IMG/VR virus record: IMGVR_UViG_3300046451_001604
Coordinates: 1 to 43,969 of that record
Direction: 5' to 3' (one strand)
Source of the DNA: a virus
DNA: 43,969 nt
In this document: in pieces, positions 35,009-43,179 of the stretch
Layout: every line of letters starts with the position of its first letter
Position numbering within the stretch: position 1 is the stretch's first letter
The notes under the pieces: model-generated
Seen by the model: only the letters and a program-made list of their open reading frames with translations
Told to the model about the DNA's origin: nothing
Database searches by the model: none
Position numbers and translations under genes: made by a program

Positions 35009-35563
35009 ATGAATATTGATAAAAATTCTGGATGCTTTATTGAGAACAATCCCGATATGTTTATTCATATAAAAGATACGTTACCAAAATTAAAATGGTT
35101 ATACTTAAAGAGAAGCGATTCAAAAAAATCTGATAGATGGCAAAGTGTGGCATGGAATTATTATTTTCACTCTATGAGAAGTAAGATGTTAAAAACTGCC
35201 GATTTACTTTGGGAAACATACTTACCGTGGGAGACCGAAAAGAACTTGGATTATTATACTATGTGGAATGGGACTGACACTGGTTCGTGTGAGTGGCATC
35301 ATGATACTGAAGGTGGTAACTTACAATTTAATTTGTATTTTACAGACTCAGAACCGAATAATGGTGGTGAGATAATGTACAGAAATATGAAAGAAAATAA
35401 TAGAATAACTACTTTTCATCTACCTAAAAAATACGATATAGTAATGGGAAGTGTAGGTGATGATTTAAAGTTCCAGCATAGAGTTGAGCATACAAGAGAA
35501 TTGAAGCAAGAAAGAATAACAATGCTTTTTAGATTTAAAGTAAAGGAATCTCCATGGAAATAA
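35009..35563 (+). CDS. 2OG-Fe(II) oxygenase-like protein, tandem copy A
   Basis: A 184-residue protein. EWHHDTEGGNLQFNLYFTD, NNGGEIMYRN and FQHRVEH, QERITMLFRF indicate a 2OG oxygenase core: His97, Asp99, His157 and Arg169. It is clearly paralogous to the next gene. ATG 35009 was chosen over an upstream start at 34991 because it follows the stop of the preceding gene and aligns with the paralogue's start. It overlaps copy B by ten bases. Confidence 0.78.
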   Translation: MNIDKNSGCFIENNPDMFIHIKDTLPKLKWLYLKRSDSKKSDRWQSVAWNYYFHSMRSKMLKTADLLWETYLPWETEKNLDYYTMWNGTDTGSCEWHHDTEGGNLQFNLYFTDSEPNNGGEIMYRNMKENNRITTFHLPKKYDIVMGSVGDDLKFQHRVEHTRELKQERITMLFRFKVKESPWK

Positions 35564-36138
35564 AAGACCAAGGATACGTTATGGAAAATAATAAAAATAT
35601 GTTTATTCATATTGATGATACCATTCCAAGATTAAAATGGTTAAGTATGAGTAGTGATAATATTCCAAAAATAAAATGGTTAAATGAGGGTGATGATTGT
35701 AAAAGTTATAGCATCTGTTGGAATTATCATTTGAATGGTATGCGAAATAAGATAAAGAAAACTGCTGATTTATTGTATGAGACATATCTATCAAAGTATG
35801 ACAATTGTTATGAGAACAAAAAATTAATATATTCATATATTTGGAATGGAGCATGTGATGGTTCTAGTTCTTGGCATAATGATTTAAAAGAAGGTGCAAA
35901 TGTTTTCTTTTTATTATATTTTACTGATATGGAACAAGGAGTCGGCGGCGAAATAATGTTCCGAAATATGACCCAAAATAAAAAAGTCACTTGTTATCAC
36001 TTACCAAAAAAATATGATCTTATATTAGGTAGCCAAGATTTAAATTTTCAACATAGAGTTGAGGATTTTAGAAAACCTAACGTGCAAAGAATCACAATGA
36101 ATTTCGGATTTAATATAAAGAATTCTCCATGGACTTAA
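35554..36138 (+). CDS. 2OG-Fe(II) oxygenase-like protein, tandem copy B
   Basis: A 194-residue paralogue of copy A. Shared blocks are ENNxxMFIHIxDTxPxLKWL, KTADLLxETYL, GGEIMxRNMxxN, HLPKKYDxxxGS and FQHRVE. The site is His108, Asp110 (HND), His167 and Arg179. It starts in the TCTCCATGG junction at the end of copy A and ends with the same junction at the start of the next gene, so the duplication carried the overlap with it. AAAGGAA is the ribosome binding site. Confidence 0.78.
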   Translation: MEIKDQGYVMENNKNMFIHIDDTIPRLKWLSMSSDNIPKIKWLNEGDDCKSYSICWNYHLNGMRNKIKKTADLLYETYLSKYDNCYENKKLIYSYIWNGACDGSSSWHNDLKEGANVFFLLYFTDMEQGVGGEIMFRNMTQNKKVTCYHLPKKYDLILGSQDLNFQHRVEDFRKPNVQRITMNFGFNIKNSPWT

Positions 36139-37163
36139 TTATTAAACCAACAGAATTATGCAATTTTAAATGCACATTTTGTTCTTCATCTAAAATTACT
36201 CAAGAGGATAATACTGCTGTACTTGATTTGAATAAGATATTCAAATTTCTTAAAAGATTTCCTGAAACGCAAACTATTATCGTAAATGGTGGTGATCCTT
36301 TAATGATGAAACCCAATTACTATTGGAAGTTAATAGAGTTTTTAGATAAGCATGACATGCCAGCGACGATATCCCTTACAACTAATTTGTATCCTTTTTT
36401 AATGAAACCAAAAAAATGGGTAGAACTCTTTAATCATAATAGAATTGGTGTTGGAACTTCATTTCAGTATGGTGGGGGTAGACTTAAAGGTGATTACAGC
36501 GAATTTACCGAAGAAGATTTTTGGAAGTGTTCTGATGCGATGCTTGAGCATGTGGGGTATAGACCTTCGTTTATTGCAGTGATTGTGGATGAAAATGAAG
36601 ATACTGTAATACAGACTGTAGAACTTGCTAAGAAGATGGATGTTGTTTGTAAGGTGAATTATGCTATGGCATCTGGTTCTCAATCTGCGCCATATAGACT
36701 TTCAAAAATATATGAAAGATATATTCAAATTTGGAAAGCAGGTTTAAGTGATTGGGAACATAACACTCAACAAATGTTAAATAGGTTAAGAAAAAAGCCA
36801 ACTATATGTCCTCAGTCCAGAAATTGCGATAGCGGTATTCGTAATATTCAACCAGAGGGTGATTATTATTCTTGTGGGGCTTTTGGTGATGATCTTGACA
36901 AACCAATAGATTTTGAATATGAAATGAATGGAGGTTTTGAAACACCTCTCAGTAATGATTTGAGTTTAATGAGTCTTAAAAATTCATGTTTTACTTGTCC
37001 TATGTTTGAAATTTGTAACGGATGCCGTAAAACAATTAAAGACTTGAAACAACATAACATGGTTGAAGATCATTGTAAACATATGAAATCTATGGCAAAA
37101 GACATAATTTCTTTAAATAGAATGGACACTAAAGTTACTGAATATGTAAGAGAATATGCATGA
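36129..37163 (+). CDS. Radical-SAM protein with SPASM-like domain (rSAM 4)
   Basis: A 344-residue protein. The motif CNFKCTFC (Cys11, Cys15, Cys18) follows MDLIIKPTEL; IVNGGDPLMM is the GGE-equivalent, with Asp for Glu. C-terminal cysteines ICPQSRNCDSGI, GDYYSCGAFG, CFTCPMFEICNGCRK, EDHCKHM fit a SPASM domain. It overlaps copy B by ten bases and the next radical-SAM gene by four (ATGA), so translation is coupled. Confidence 0.83.
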   Translation: MDLIIKPTELCNFKCTFCSSSKITQEDNTAVLDLNKIFKFLKRFPETQTIIVNGGDPLMMKPNYYWKLIEFLDKHDMPATISLTTNLYPFLMKPKKWVELFNHNRIGVGTSFQYGGGRLKGDYSEFTEEDFWKCSDAMLEHVGYRPSFIAVIVDENEDTVIQTVELAKKMDVVCKVNYAMASGSQSAPYRLSKIYERYIQIWKAGLSDWEHNTQQMLNRLRKKPTICPQSRNCDSGIRNIQPEGDYYSCGAFGDDLDKPIDFEYEMNGGFETPLSNDLSLMSLKNSCFTCPMFEICNGCRKTIKDLKQHNMVEDHCKHMKSMAKDIISLNRMDTKVTEYVREYA

Positions 37164-38089
37164 TTGTATCTGTAAATCCATCTTATTTTTGTAATTTCCG
37201 CTGTGATTTTTGTTATCTTACTTCAAAACAATTAGGCGATCAGAAAAAAATTTCAATTGAGAGACTTGATGAATTACTTTCACAAATTCCAGATATAGAG
37301 CATGTTGATCTATATGGCGGTGAAATTGGTGCTATGAAAAAAAATTATTTTTATGATGTTAAAAATACAATTAAAAAGTATTATGATGGAAAAATAAATA
37401 TCAACACAAATTATTCCATGATGCACGATGGTTTCTTTGATGATGACGTTTATTTATCAGTTTCTTATGATTTTGAAGCAAGAGAGAAATCAGATTTAGT
37501 GTTTCAAAATATGATGATGAGTACAGTGCCTCTCGCAGTTCTTATTCTTGCATCACCACAAGTTTTGAGTATGAATGTAAGTAAGATGATAAAACTATTG
37601 AATATGTGTGGTGCTGTTAAATCAGTAGAAATTAAGCCATATTCTATTAATCAAGCAAATGCGTTTACTGTGACGCATTTGGATTTTGAAAACTTTGTTA
37701 TTCAATGGATGGAACTAGAAGATCAGATGAATTTTCAGTTTGTAAATGGAGATAAGATAGAGGAGTCTTTTAATGGACTATACAATGCATTTTCGGATGA
37801 TCATGTTTACATTACTCCTAACGGCAAGTTTGGAGTACTGGAGTTTGATGTACATGATAGAGAATACTTTCACGAATTGGATTCTTTCCAATCTTATATA
37901 GAATGGACAGAAAAAGAAAAAGAAGAAATGATAAGTCCGATTTGCACTTCATGCAAATATTTTGGTAATTGTTTAACAGAACATTACCGATATGTCAAGG
38001 ATTTAGATAATGGGTGTAACGGATATAAAGGACTATTGGATTGGTATGAAAAAATGGAGAACAGCATCCCAAGTTTATCACTTACTTAA
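37160..38089 (+). CDS. Radical-SAM protein with short Cys-rich C-terminus (rSAM 5)
   Basis: A 309-residue protein. CNFRCDFC (Cys11, Cys15, Cys18) and VDLYGGEIGAM are the radical-SAM motifs. The C-terminus CTSCKYFGNCLTEHY and DNGCNGYKGL has fewer cysteines than a full SPASM domain, closer to a twitch-type domain. It is related in size and layout to rSAM 4 and starts in its stop codon. Substrate unknown. Confidence 0.8.
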   Translation: MIVSVNPSYFCNFRCDFCYLTSKQLGDQKKISIERLDELLSQIPDIEHVDLYGGEIGAMKKNYFYDVKNTIKKYYDGKININTNYSMMHDGFFDDDVYLSVSYDFEAREKSDLVFQNMMMSTVPLAVLILASPQVLSMNVSKMIKLLNMCGAVKSVEIKPYSINQANAFTVTHLDFENFVIQWMELEDQMNFQFVNGDKIEESFNGLYNAFSDDHVYITPNGKFGVLEFDVHDREYFHELDSFQSYIEWTEKEKEEMISPICTSCKYFGNCLTEHYRYVKDLDNGCNGYKGLLDWYEKMENSIPSLSLT

Positions 38090-38456
38090 TAGAGAGTATT
38101 CAGATGACTTGAATAAAATGGATGTGACATGGAGTGAAGAAAATATAGTTAGAGATGCTGTTTTGCATTTCAATGAATATGTTGATGAAACTATTAGACC
38201 AGCGAAATCATATTTTGTTGCTATATGTTATGCACATTGGTTATCTGAAGATTTCAATGAAGATTTCTTTGAATTACTAAATGATAAATACTTACTGGCA
38301 GAGAATGATCCACATTTTATTCAATATAATTTAGACATTGATACTTATGATCAAATATTGAAAAATATAGAATTTCCTTTAGAAATGATAGGAATGGTTC
38401 CAGATGTTAGAAAATATTATGAGGATGAGTTTAAACTAGCACTAAAAACCTTATAA
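38046..38456 (+). CDS. Cassette protein, unknown function (last gene)
   Basis: A 136-residue helical acidic protein (WSEENIVRDAVLHFNEYVDE, KSYFVAICYAHWLSEDFNED). It overlaps the end of rSAM 5 by 44 bases. ATG 38046 is the best internal start; an ATG at 38010 in the same frame is possible, and no strong ribosome binding site decides between them. Its end merges with a late promoter box. No domain recognised. Confidence 0.55.
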   Translation: MKKWRTASQVYHLLNREYSDDLNKMDVTWSEENIVRDAVLHFNEYVDETIRPAKSYFVAICYAHWLSEDFNEDFFELLNDKYLLAENDPHFIQYNLDIDTYDQILKNIEFPLEMIGMVPDVRKYYEDEFKLALKTL

Positions 38457-38459
38457 ATA
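38452..38459 (+). promoter_or_regulatory. T4-type late promoter box for downstream fibre genes
   Basis: TATAAATA overlaps the stop codon of the last cassette gene and lies 36 bases before the fibre ATG at 38496. It restores late transcription after the cassette. Confidence 0.7.
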
Positions 38460-38495
38460 AACATGAGCAACCTATGATAAAAATGAGTATGGTAT

Positions 38496-39827
38496 ATGAC
38501 TAGAAAAATTACAGTAAAATTAACAGATACAATAGAAGTTTGGCGCAACGCGACAAATACTATGGCCGAATATGTCGGTGATCCTGATAATCTTAATACT
38601 ACAAACAAAAACGATTTGGTTCAAGCAATTAATGAAATTGCAAGTGCCTCAACAGTGGTTGGATTCACAAGTGCATTAAGTATGATTAATACTGGGAATG
38701 GTAATCACACCCAACTAACCTACGATTCGGGCAGTGGTCAGTTTTCATTCAATTCAAATTCTATTGGTCCAACACATTTGGCTCCATTACCTGCAACTGT
38801 TATTACCAGTGGAGTATTTCCACAATCACGTATTCCAACTCTAACTACAACAAGTGTGACTAGTGGTGTTTTTGCAGCAGCACGAATTCCACCTATTCCA
38901 CAACTAAGTGGTTCGCTTGCACCCGGACAGGTTGGTTTTGCGACACAAGATGTTCCAGAAAGTCCTTCTGCGCTTTATTATACCGATGCTAGAGCGAGGG
39001 CGGCAATTTCTACTGATAGTAATTTATTTATGGATTCTAGCGGAAAATTAGGTATCGAGTTATCACCTGCGACATTAGCATCAATAGCGGCTTTTGAAGG
39101 TCTGGCAGGCACTGGTGTTACTATAGGTACTCTTGATTCAATTTCTATTGGTCAAGATATTGGAGTAACGAACAGCCCAACTTTTGTAGGAGTTACTGCT
39201 AGTAGTGTAACAACTAGTACTTTAAATTGTACTGGTGCAGCATCATTTACTGGAACTGTAAGTGCCACTGCGATTGGTGGAGGAATAGTTGCAAGTGATG
39301 CTGTAGCAGACGCTGGTACTGCAAATGATGTGGCTATAACTCCTGCTCAACTTGCAAGACAACTTTCATCCAATAAAACAATAATCTTTAGAAGTACTTA
39401 TACTAGCCTGAATTCATTTACTGGCACAGTGCAAATACCTCTTCCTATCTCATGGTCTGTTCATCCAACGCATGTAAGCCAAGGGGGGTACAATCCTCAA
39501 GGCGATCATGGACTTCCAGACTTTGTTACTTATCGGATTCGTAGAAATGGTGGCACTGCATCAGATCAAGGTGGTTACCTTTCTGGTGATATGATAGACA
39601 TATATCCAAATAATACAGCAGACACAAGTGGTAATGGCACGGCATTTAGAGCGGAAATCACTGGGCAAGCATCAGGATTGGATTATGGGGGGTTTAGGGT
39701 ATCAGTGGCAAACGATGGTCCGGGATATGCTTTAGGCGTAGGCAATAACTCCAATTATTTCAAAATTGACAATAGCAGATGGGATTTACAAATAATAGCA
39801 ATCAGATTTGGTGAGGGTGTCGCTTGA
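38496..39827 (+). CDS. Tail fibre protein
   Basis: A 443-residue protein. The N-terminus DTIEVWRNATNTMAEYVGDP, DNLNTTNKNDLVQAINEI is related to the fibre at 26836. The middle has ITSGVFPQSRIP, VTSGVFAAARIP turns and the ALYYTDARARAAI motif common in phage fibres. The C-terminus is a beta-rich Gly/Asn-rich domain, perhaps a receptor-binding tip. It is the first gene after the cassette behind a late box. Confidence 0.72.
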   Translation: MTRKITVKLTDTIEVWRNATNTMAEYVGDPDNLNTTNKNDLVQAINEIASASTVVGFTSALSMINTGNGNHTQLTYDSGSGQFSFNSNSIGPTHLAPLPATVITSGVFPQSRIPTLTTTSVTSGVFAAARIPPIPQLSGSLAPGQVGFATQDVPESPSALYYTDARARAAISTDSNLFMDSSGKLGIELSPATLASIAAFEGLAGTGVTIGTLDSISIGQDIGVTNSPTFVGVTASSVTTSTLNCTGAASFTGTVSATAIGGGIVASDAVADAGTANDVAITPAQLARQLSSNKTIIFRSTYTSLNSFTGTVQIPLPISWSVHPTHVSQGGYNPQGDHGLPDFVTYRIRRNGGTASDQGGYLSGDMIDIYPNNTADTSGNGTAFRAEITGQASGLDYGGFRVSVANDGPGYALGVGNNSNYFKIDNSRWDLQIIAIRFGEGVA

Positions 39828-39845
39828 GACATATAGGAGAAAAAA

Positions 39846-41039
39846 ATGGTTAGAATAACAGATTTACCCGCCGCCACAAACAGTGATTTAAGCACCACAC
39901 AAAACTTTCTGGTAGTAACTGGCACCAACTTGTCTGGAGGTTATGGTGCTGCTAGAGTTTCAATGGGGGAAATATCTTCTTTCTACAATGCTACTGGTGC
40001 TTTAACTAGTGTTGATGTTTTGGACCTAATAGATTCTAGTTATATTTTTGGTAAAGTAAATAACTCTACTCTTAATTCATTAACAAAACCAACTACAATG
40101 ACATTTGCGGCAGTCACTTCTAAACCTAGCACATTAGGGGGTTATGGAATTAATGATGGACTAAGTTTTTCTGATTTAAAAGATGAAGATAATATGGCAT
40201 CAAATAGTCCTATCCATGTCGCTTCACAACAATCAATAAAAGCATATGTCACAAGCGCAGTCGCTGCTGTTGCGGTGTCAAATACAGATACAGTTACAGA
40301 AGGTTCAACTAATTTATATTATACAGATGCAAGAGTAACTAGTCGTATTACAGGTTCCAATCTTAATATGGGAAGTAATAATATTATTACAACTGGTAAA
40401 TCTTTGTATGCAAATATGTATTCGGCAGAAGGCGATCTGCCTTCAGCGTCAACATATCACGGTATGTTCGCTCATGTGCATGGAACTGGTAAGGGATATT
40501 TTTCTCATGGTGGGGCGTGGCACAAATTAGTTGATGAAACAAATCTATCAACTCAAGTTGATTCTGCATATGTATTAGCACGATCTTCCGCTGGAGTCGA
40601 TTCTGCTTTGATAGTTGGTACTATAACTGATCCAAAATATCTTAGGTCAGATGTATTAGATAATGGACATTCATTATCTCTCTCATCAACATTACATGCT
40701 GATGGTGCGATTACATCAAATGCTGATATTACTGCATTTAATTCCGCTTCTGATAGGACATTAAAAGAAAATATTGAGCGCATTGAGAATGCTCTTGATA
40801 AAGTCGGCACACTTGCTGGATATACATTTAACTATAAAGGCCGAGAAGAAAAAATGTCTGGTCTTATGGCAGATGAAGTTTCTGAAGTTCTTCCAGAAGT
40901 TGTTTATGAATTTGATGGCGAACATAAAGCAATTCGTTATGGTAACATGATGGGTCTTATTGTAGAGGCAATAAATGAGTTAAGGGTGGATGTTGAATAT
41001 CTTAGGGAAAAGATAGAGTCTAATGCCGACACCATTTAA
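39846..41039 (+). CDS. Tail fibre with self-cleaving S74 chaperone domain
   Basis: A 397-residue protein. The N-terminal part has fibre motifs (LYYTDARVTSRI, VDSAYVLARSSAGVDSALIV). Residues 302-397 are an endosialidase-type intramolecular chaperone (peptidase S74): SDRTLKENIERI, GTLAGYTFNYKG, SGLMADEVSEVLPEVV, IRYGNMMGLIVEAINEL and a coiled-coil end. Self-cleavage would occur before Ser302, with Lys307 as the likely partner, after it has trimerised the fibre. TAGGAGAAAA precedes the ATG. It overlaps the adhesin gene by 17 bases. Confidence 0.87.
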   Translation: MVRITDLPAATNSDLSTTQNFLVVTGTNLSGGYGAARVSMGEISSFYNATGALTSVDVLDLIDSSYIFGKVNNSTLNSLTKPTTMTFAAVTSKPSTLGGYGINDGLSFSDLKDEDNMASNSPIHVASQQSIKAYVTSAVAAVAVSNTDTVTEGSTNLYYTDARVTSRITGSNLNMGSNNIITTGKSLYANMYSAEGDLPSASTYHGMFAHVHGTGKGYFSHGGAWHKLVDETNLSTQVDSAYVLARSSAGVDSALIVGTITDPKYLRSDVLDNGHSLSLSSTLHADGAITSNADITAFNSASDRTLKENIERIENALDKVGTLAGYTFNYKGREEKMSGLMADEVSEVLPEVVYEFDGEHKAIRYGNMMGLIVEAINELRVDVEYLREKIESNADTI

Positions 41040-42315
41040 ACCTACAGATTTACATAGCAATAATTATCCTTACTTAGAGGGAGACAGTTCTTTTGGTTTT
41101 TCTGATATTAAGAATCAGTTTAGCGATACTGGACCAGCATCTTTATCAGAATATTATAAGGGTGGTAGTTTAGTTTCAGAGTCTGATGGTAATTTAATCA
41201 TAAATTCTGGAATATCTGGTAGTACTAGTGTCCCATCTTCTGGTAAAATATCTTTAAGTGATCTTATGATAAGACCGTATTTTGATGTTGTATATACTGT
41301 TGCATCATACCAACAAACGACAACATCTGATTACACATATACAATTCCACAAAATTGTGCATTTTCATACATGAAAATTTTTATACAAGGGTCTGGGGCT
41401 TCTGGTCATGTTGGCCCTTGGAATTGGAGTGGTAGAGGTGGAATTGCAGCGTCACACATCACTGCACCTGCTGGTGGTAATGGTGGTGATTATGCTCAAA
41501 CACATTGGATTCCTATAACTGGTGGTGATGTACTTACAATTAAAGTTGGTAATGGTGGTTATCCACCAAACGGTTCACCGAATGATGGTCAGTGGGGATT
41601 TCAAGGCGTAAATGGTAATGCAAGTAGTGGTGGAACTTCTTACGTCTATAAAAATGGAAGTAATGTGCTTACGGTAGGTGGTGCTTTAAAATCCACTAAT
41701 TATATAAGAAGTGCGGCTGTTGATAGTGGAACTAAAAGTGTAGAAACTCATGGTTATTTTAATTCTGGATATGCAAATGGTCCTGGAACTGGAAATAGAG
41801 TTACCATATATGATAACTCAAAATTAGACTTACACTATGCTGGCGGTTGGGGAGGAACTTCTTATCTAACATCATGTCTAACTAACAACGCCGCGACATT
41901 AACTGCTAGTCCTAGTTTTAACTATAATTCGTCTAGGTATGGTGGCGGTGGCGCACCCGGATACCAGTCTTATTTTGGGACTCCCCTAGTTGAAGGTCAA
42001 ACTCACGATATTAGAGGAAGAGGTTGGGGATGGCGAGTGTCTTACTCGGATTGGATTCAAGAAGTGCCAACAGTAACACATGGCGGTGCATTAAATTCAG
42101 CAGGTAATGGCTTTGATGAAATTTTTAATAGAGTGTCAGAGAAGACTACCTATCCTCTGGGTTATGGACGCGGTGGGGCAGGAACAAAAGGAACCTCAGT
42201 TGGCGATAAGATTCGCGGTGGGCCGGGAATGGTAAGAATTATGTTTAACAGCCTTCCTAGTACACTTACTTCTGGAATTACACACAATAGAACAAAAGCA
42301 AGATTTGCTGGATAG
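41023..42315 (+). CDS. Glycine-rich receptor-binding adhesin
   Basis: A 430-residue protein. The N-terminus (HSNNYPYLEGDSSFGFSDIK, KISLSDL) probably attaches to the fibre. From about residue 120 it is Gly-rich with motif islands (GRGGIAASHITAPAGGNGGD, GGGGAPGYQS, GRGGAGTKGTSVGDKIRGGP), like phage tip adhesins with exposed loops between polyglycine layers. It starts inside the S74 fibre gene, analogous to the T4 37-38 order. It should set host range. No sequence match to gp38 itself is claimed. Confidence 0.72.
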   Translation: MPTPFKPTDLHSNNYPYLEGDSSFGFSDIKNQFSDTGPASLSEYYKGGSLVSESDGNLIINSGISGSTSVPSSGKISLSDLMIRPYFDVVYTVASYQQTTTSDYTYTIPQNCAFSYMKIFIQGSGASGHVGPWNWSGRGGIAASHITAPAGGNGGDYAQTHWIPITGGDVLTIKVGNGGYPPNGSPNDGQWGFQGVNGNASSGGTSYVYKNGSNVLTVGGALKSTNYIRSAAVDSGTKSVETHGYFNSGYANGPGTGNRVTIYDNSKLDLHYAGGWGGTSYLTSCLTNNAATLTASPSFNYNSSRYGGGGAPGYQSYFGTPLVEGQTHDIRGRGWGWRVSYSDWIQEVPTVTHGGALNSAGNGFDEIFNRVSEKTTYPLGYGRGGAGTKGTSVGDKIRGGPGMVRIMFNSLPSTLTSGITHNRTKARFAG

Positions 42316-42333
42316 AAATACTGGAGAGAAAAA

Positions 42334-42720
42334 ATGGCACAATCTGAAGATATTATGGTTGATCAAGGAAGTGATATAACACTTAGACTTGAATGTTTTG
42401 AAACTGATGGTAGTAAAAAAATATTTAAAAAACTTGATCCAAGTAGTGGTGGAACAATCGCACCATATGTCGCAACTGGAAAAATAAAAAAATCATACTC
42501 AACAAGCGATTCTTCTGCTATATCATTCGGAACTTCATTTCTTGATCTTGATAATCCAAATATATTACAACTATCACTTTCAAATACTATAACAGAAACA
42601 ATGAAATCAGGAAGATACGTTTATGATGTTGAATTAAGTTATCAAGATTCTGCAACTAACACAACAATAGTTGAAAGAATACTTCAAGGGACACTTACAG
42701 TATCACCAAGCGTTAATTAG
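42334..42720 (+). CDS. Small virion-type protein of T4-like phages
   Basis: A 128-residue beta-rich protein. The pattern DIMVDQGSDITLRLECFETD, ILQLSLSNTITETMKSGRYV, YDVELSYQDS, VERILQGTLTVSPSVN matches a small protein found with fibre genes in marine T4-like phages (from memory). Probably an Ig-like structural or decoration protein. GGAGAGAAAA precedes the ATG. Confidence 0.65.
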   Translation: MAQSEDIMVDQGSDITLRLECFETDGSKKIFKKLDPSSGGTIAPYVATGKIKKSYSTSDSSAISFGTSFLDLDNPNILQLSLSNTITETMKSGRYVYDVELSYQDSATNTTIVERILQGTLTVSPSVN

Positions 42721-42723
42721 ATT

Positions 42724-42894
42724 ATGATTACTCAGAATATAAAAGTCATATCTTCAAATACTGTTCAAAAAAAAGTTTTTATAGACAAGGTAGTTTCAAA
42801 GTATAGTAAAGTTGAATTTACAGTTCAGTCTTATGGTTCTGTAGATTTACCATCAACTATTAGCAAAAGAGAATTAATTAGGAGATCATCATGA
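42724..42894 (+). CDS. Very small protein, paralogue of the next gene
   Basis: A 56-residue ORF. MITQNIKVISSNTVQKKVFI resembles the start of the following protein (VKVVSTNTIVKKITLG). It starts three bases after the preceding stop, and its stop overlaps the next start (ATGA), with AGGAGA near its end serving the next gene. The similarity plus the coupling support it as a real gene. Function unknown, probably structural. Confidence 0.6.
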   Translation: MITQNIKVISSNTVQKKVFIDKVVSKYSKVEFTVQSYGSVDLPSTISKRELIRRSS

Positions 42895-43127
42895 GTGATA
42901 CTGTAAAAGTTGTTTCTACGAATACGATTGTTAAAAAGATTACTTTGGGTACTCCTGTGCCACAAATCGCTAAAATTGAAGTAGTTTCAGATATAGGTCA
43001 ACTTAGAAATGTTGCAGGAAACGGGGCAGTGAATGGAGATGTATTAGTTTTTAACGCTACCAATGCACAATTTCAACCGCAACTATTATTTGATAAACAA
43101 ACTATTGATGCTGGAGAGGGTTTTTGA
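42891..43127 (+). CDS. Small structural-type protein
   Basis: A 78-residue protein. The N-terminus shares the KVVSTNTIVKK motif with the preceding ORF. The second half, GQLRNVAGNGAVNGDVLVFN, ATNAQFQPQLLFDKQ, resembles the short DVLVYN.. fibre segments seen in T4-like phage fibres. AGGAGATCATC precedes the ATG. Likely a fibre-associated small protein. Confidence 0.6.
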   Translation: MSDTVKVVSTNTIVKKITLGTPVPQIAKIEVVSDIGQLRNVAGNGAVNGDVLVFNATNAQFQPQLLFDKQTIDAGEGF

Positions 43128-43139
43128 TCCATATAATTA

Positions 43140-43147
43140 TATAAATA
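43140..43147 (+). promoter_or_regulatory. T4-type late promoter box
   Basis: TATAAATA in the 52-base gap before the repeat fibre gene, 32 bases before its ATG. TTAAGGTT near the start is a weak ribosome binding site. Confidence 0.75.
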
Positions 43148-43179
43148 CAAAAAGAAGTATAAATTAAGGTTCAGATTTT

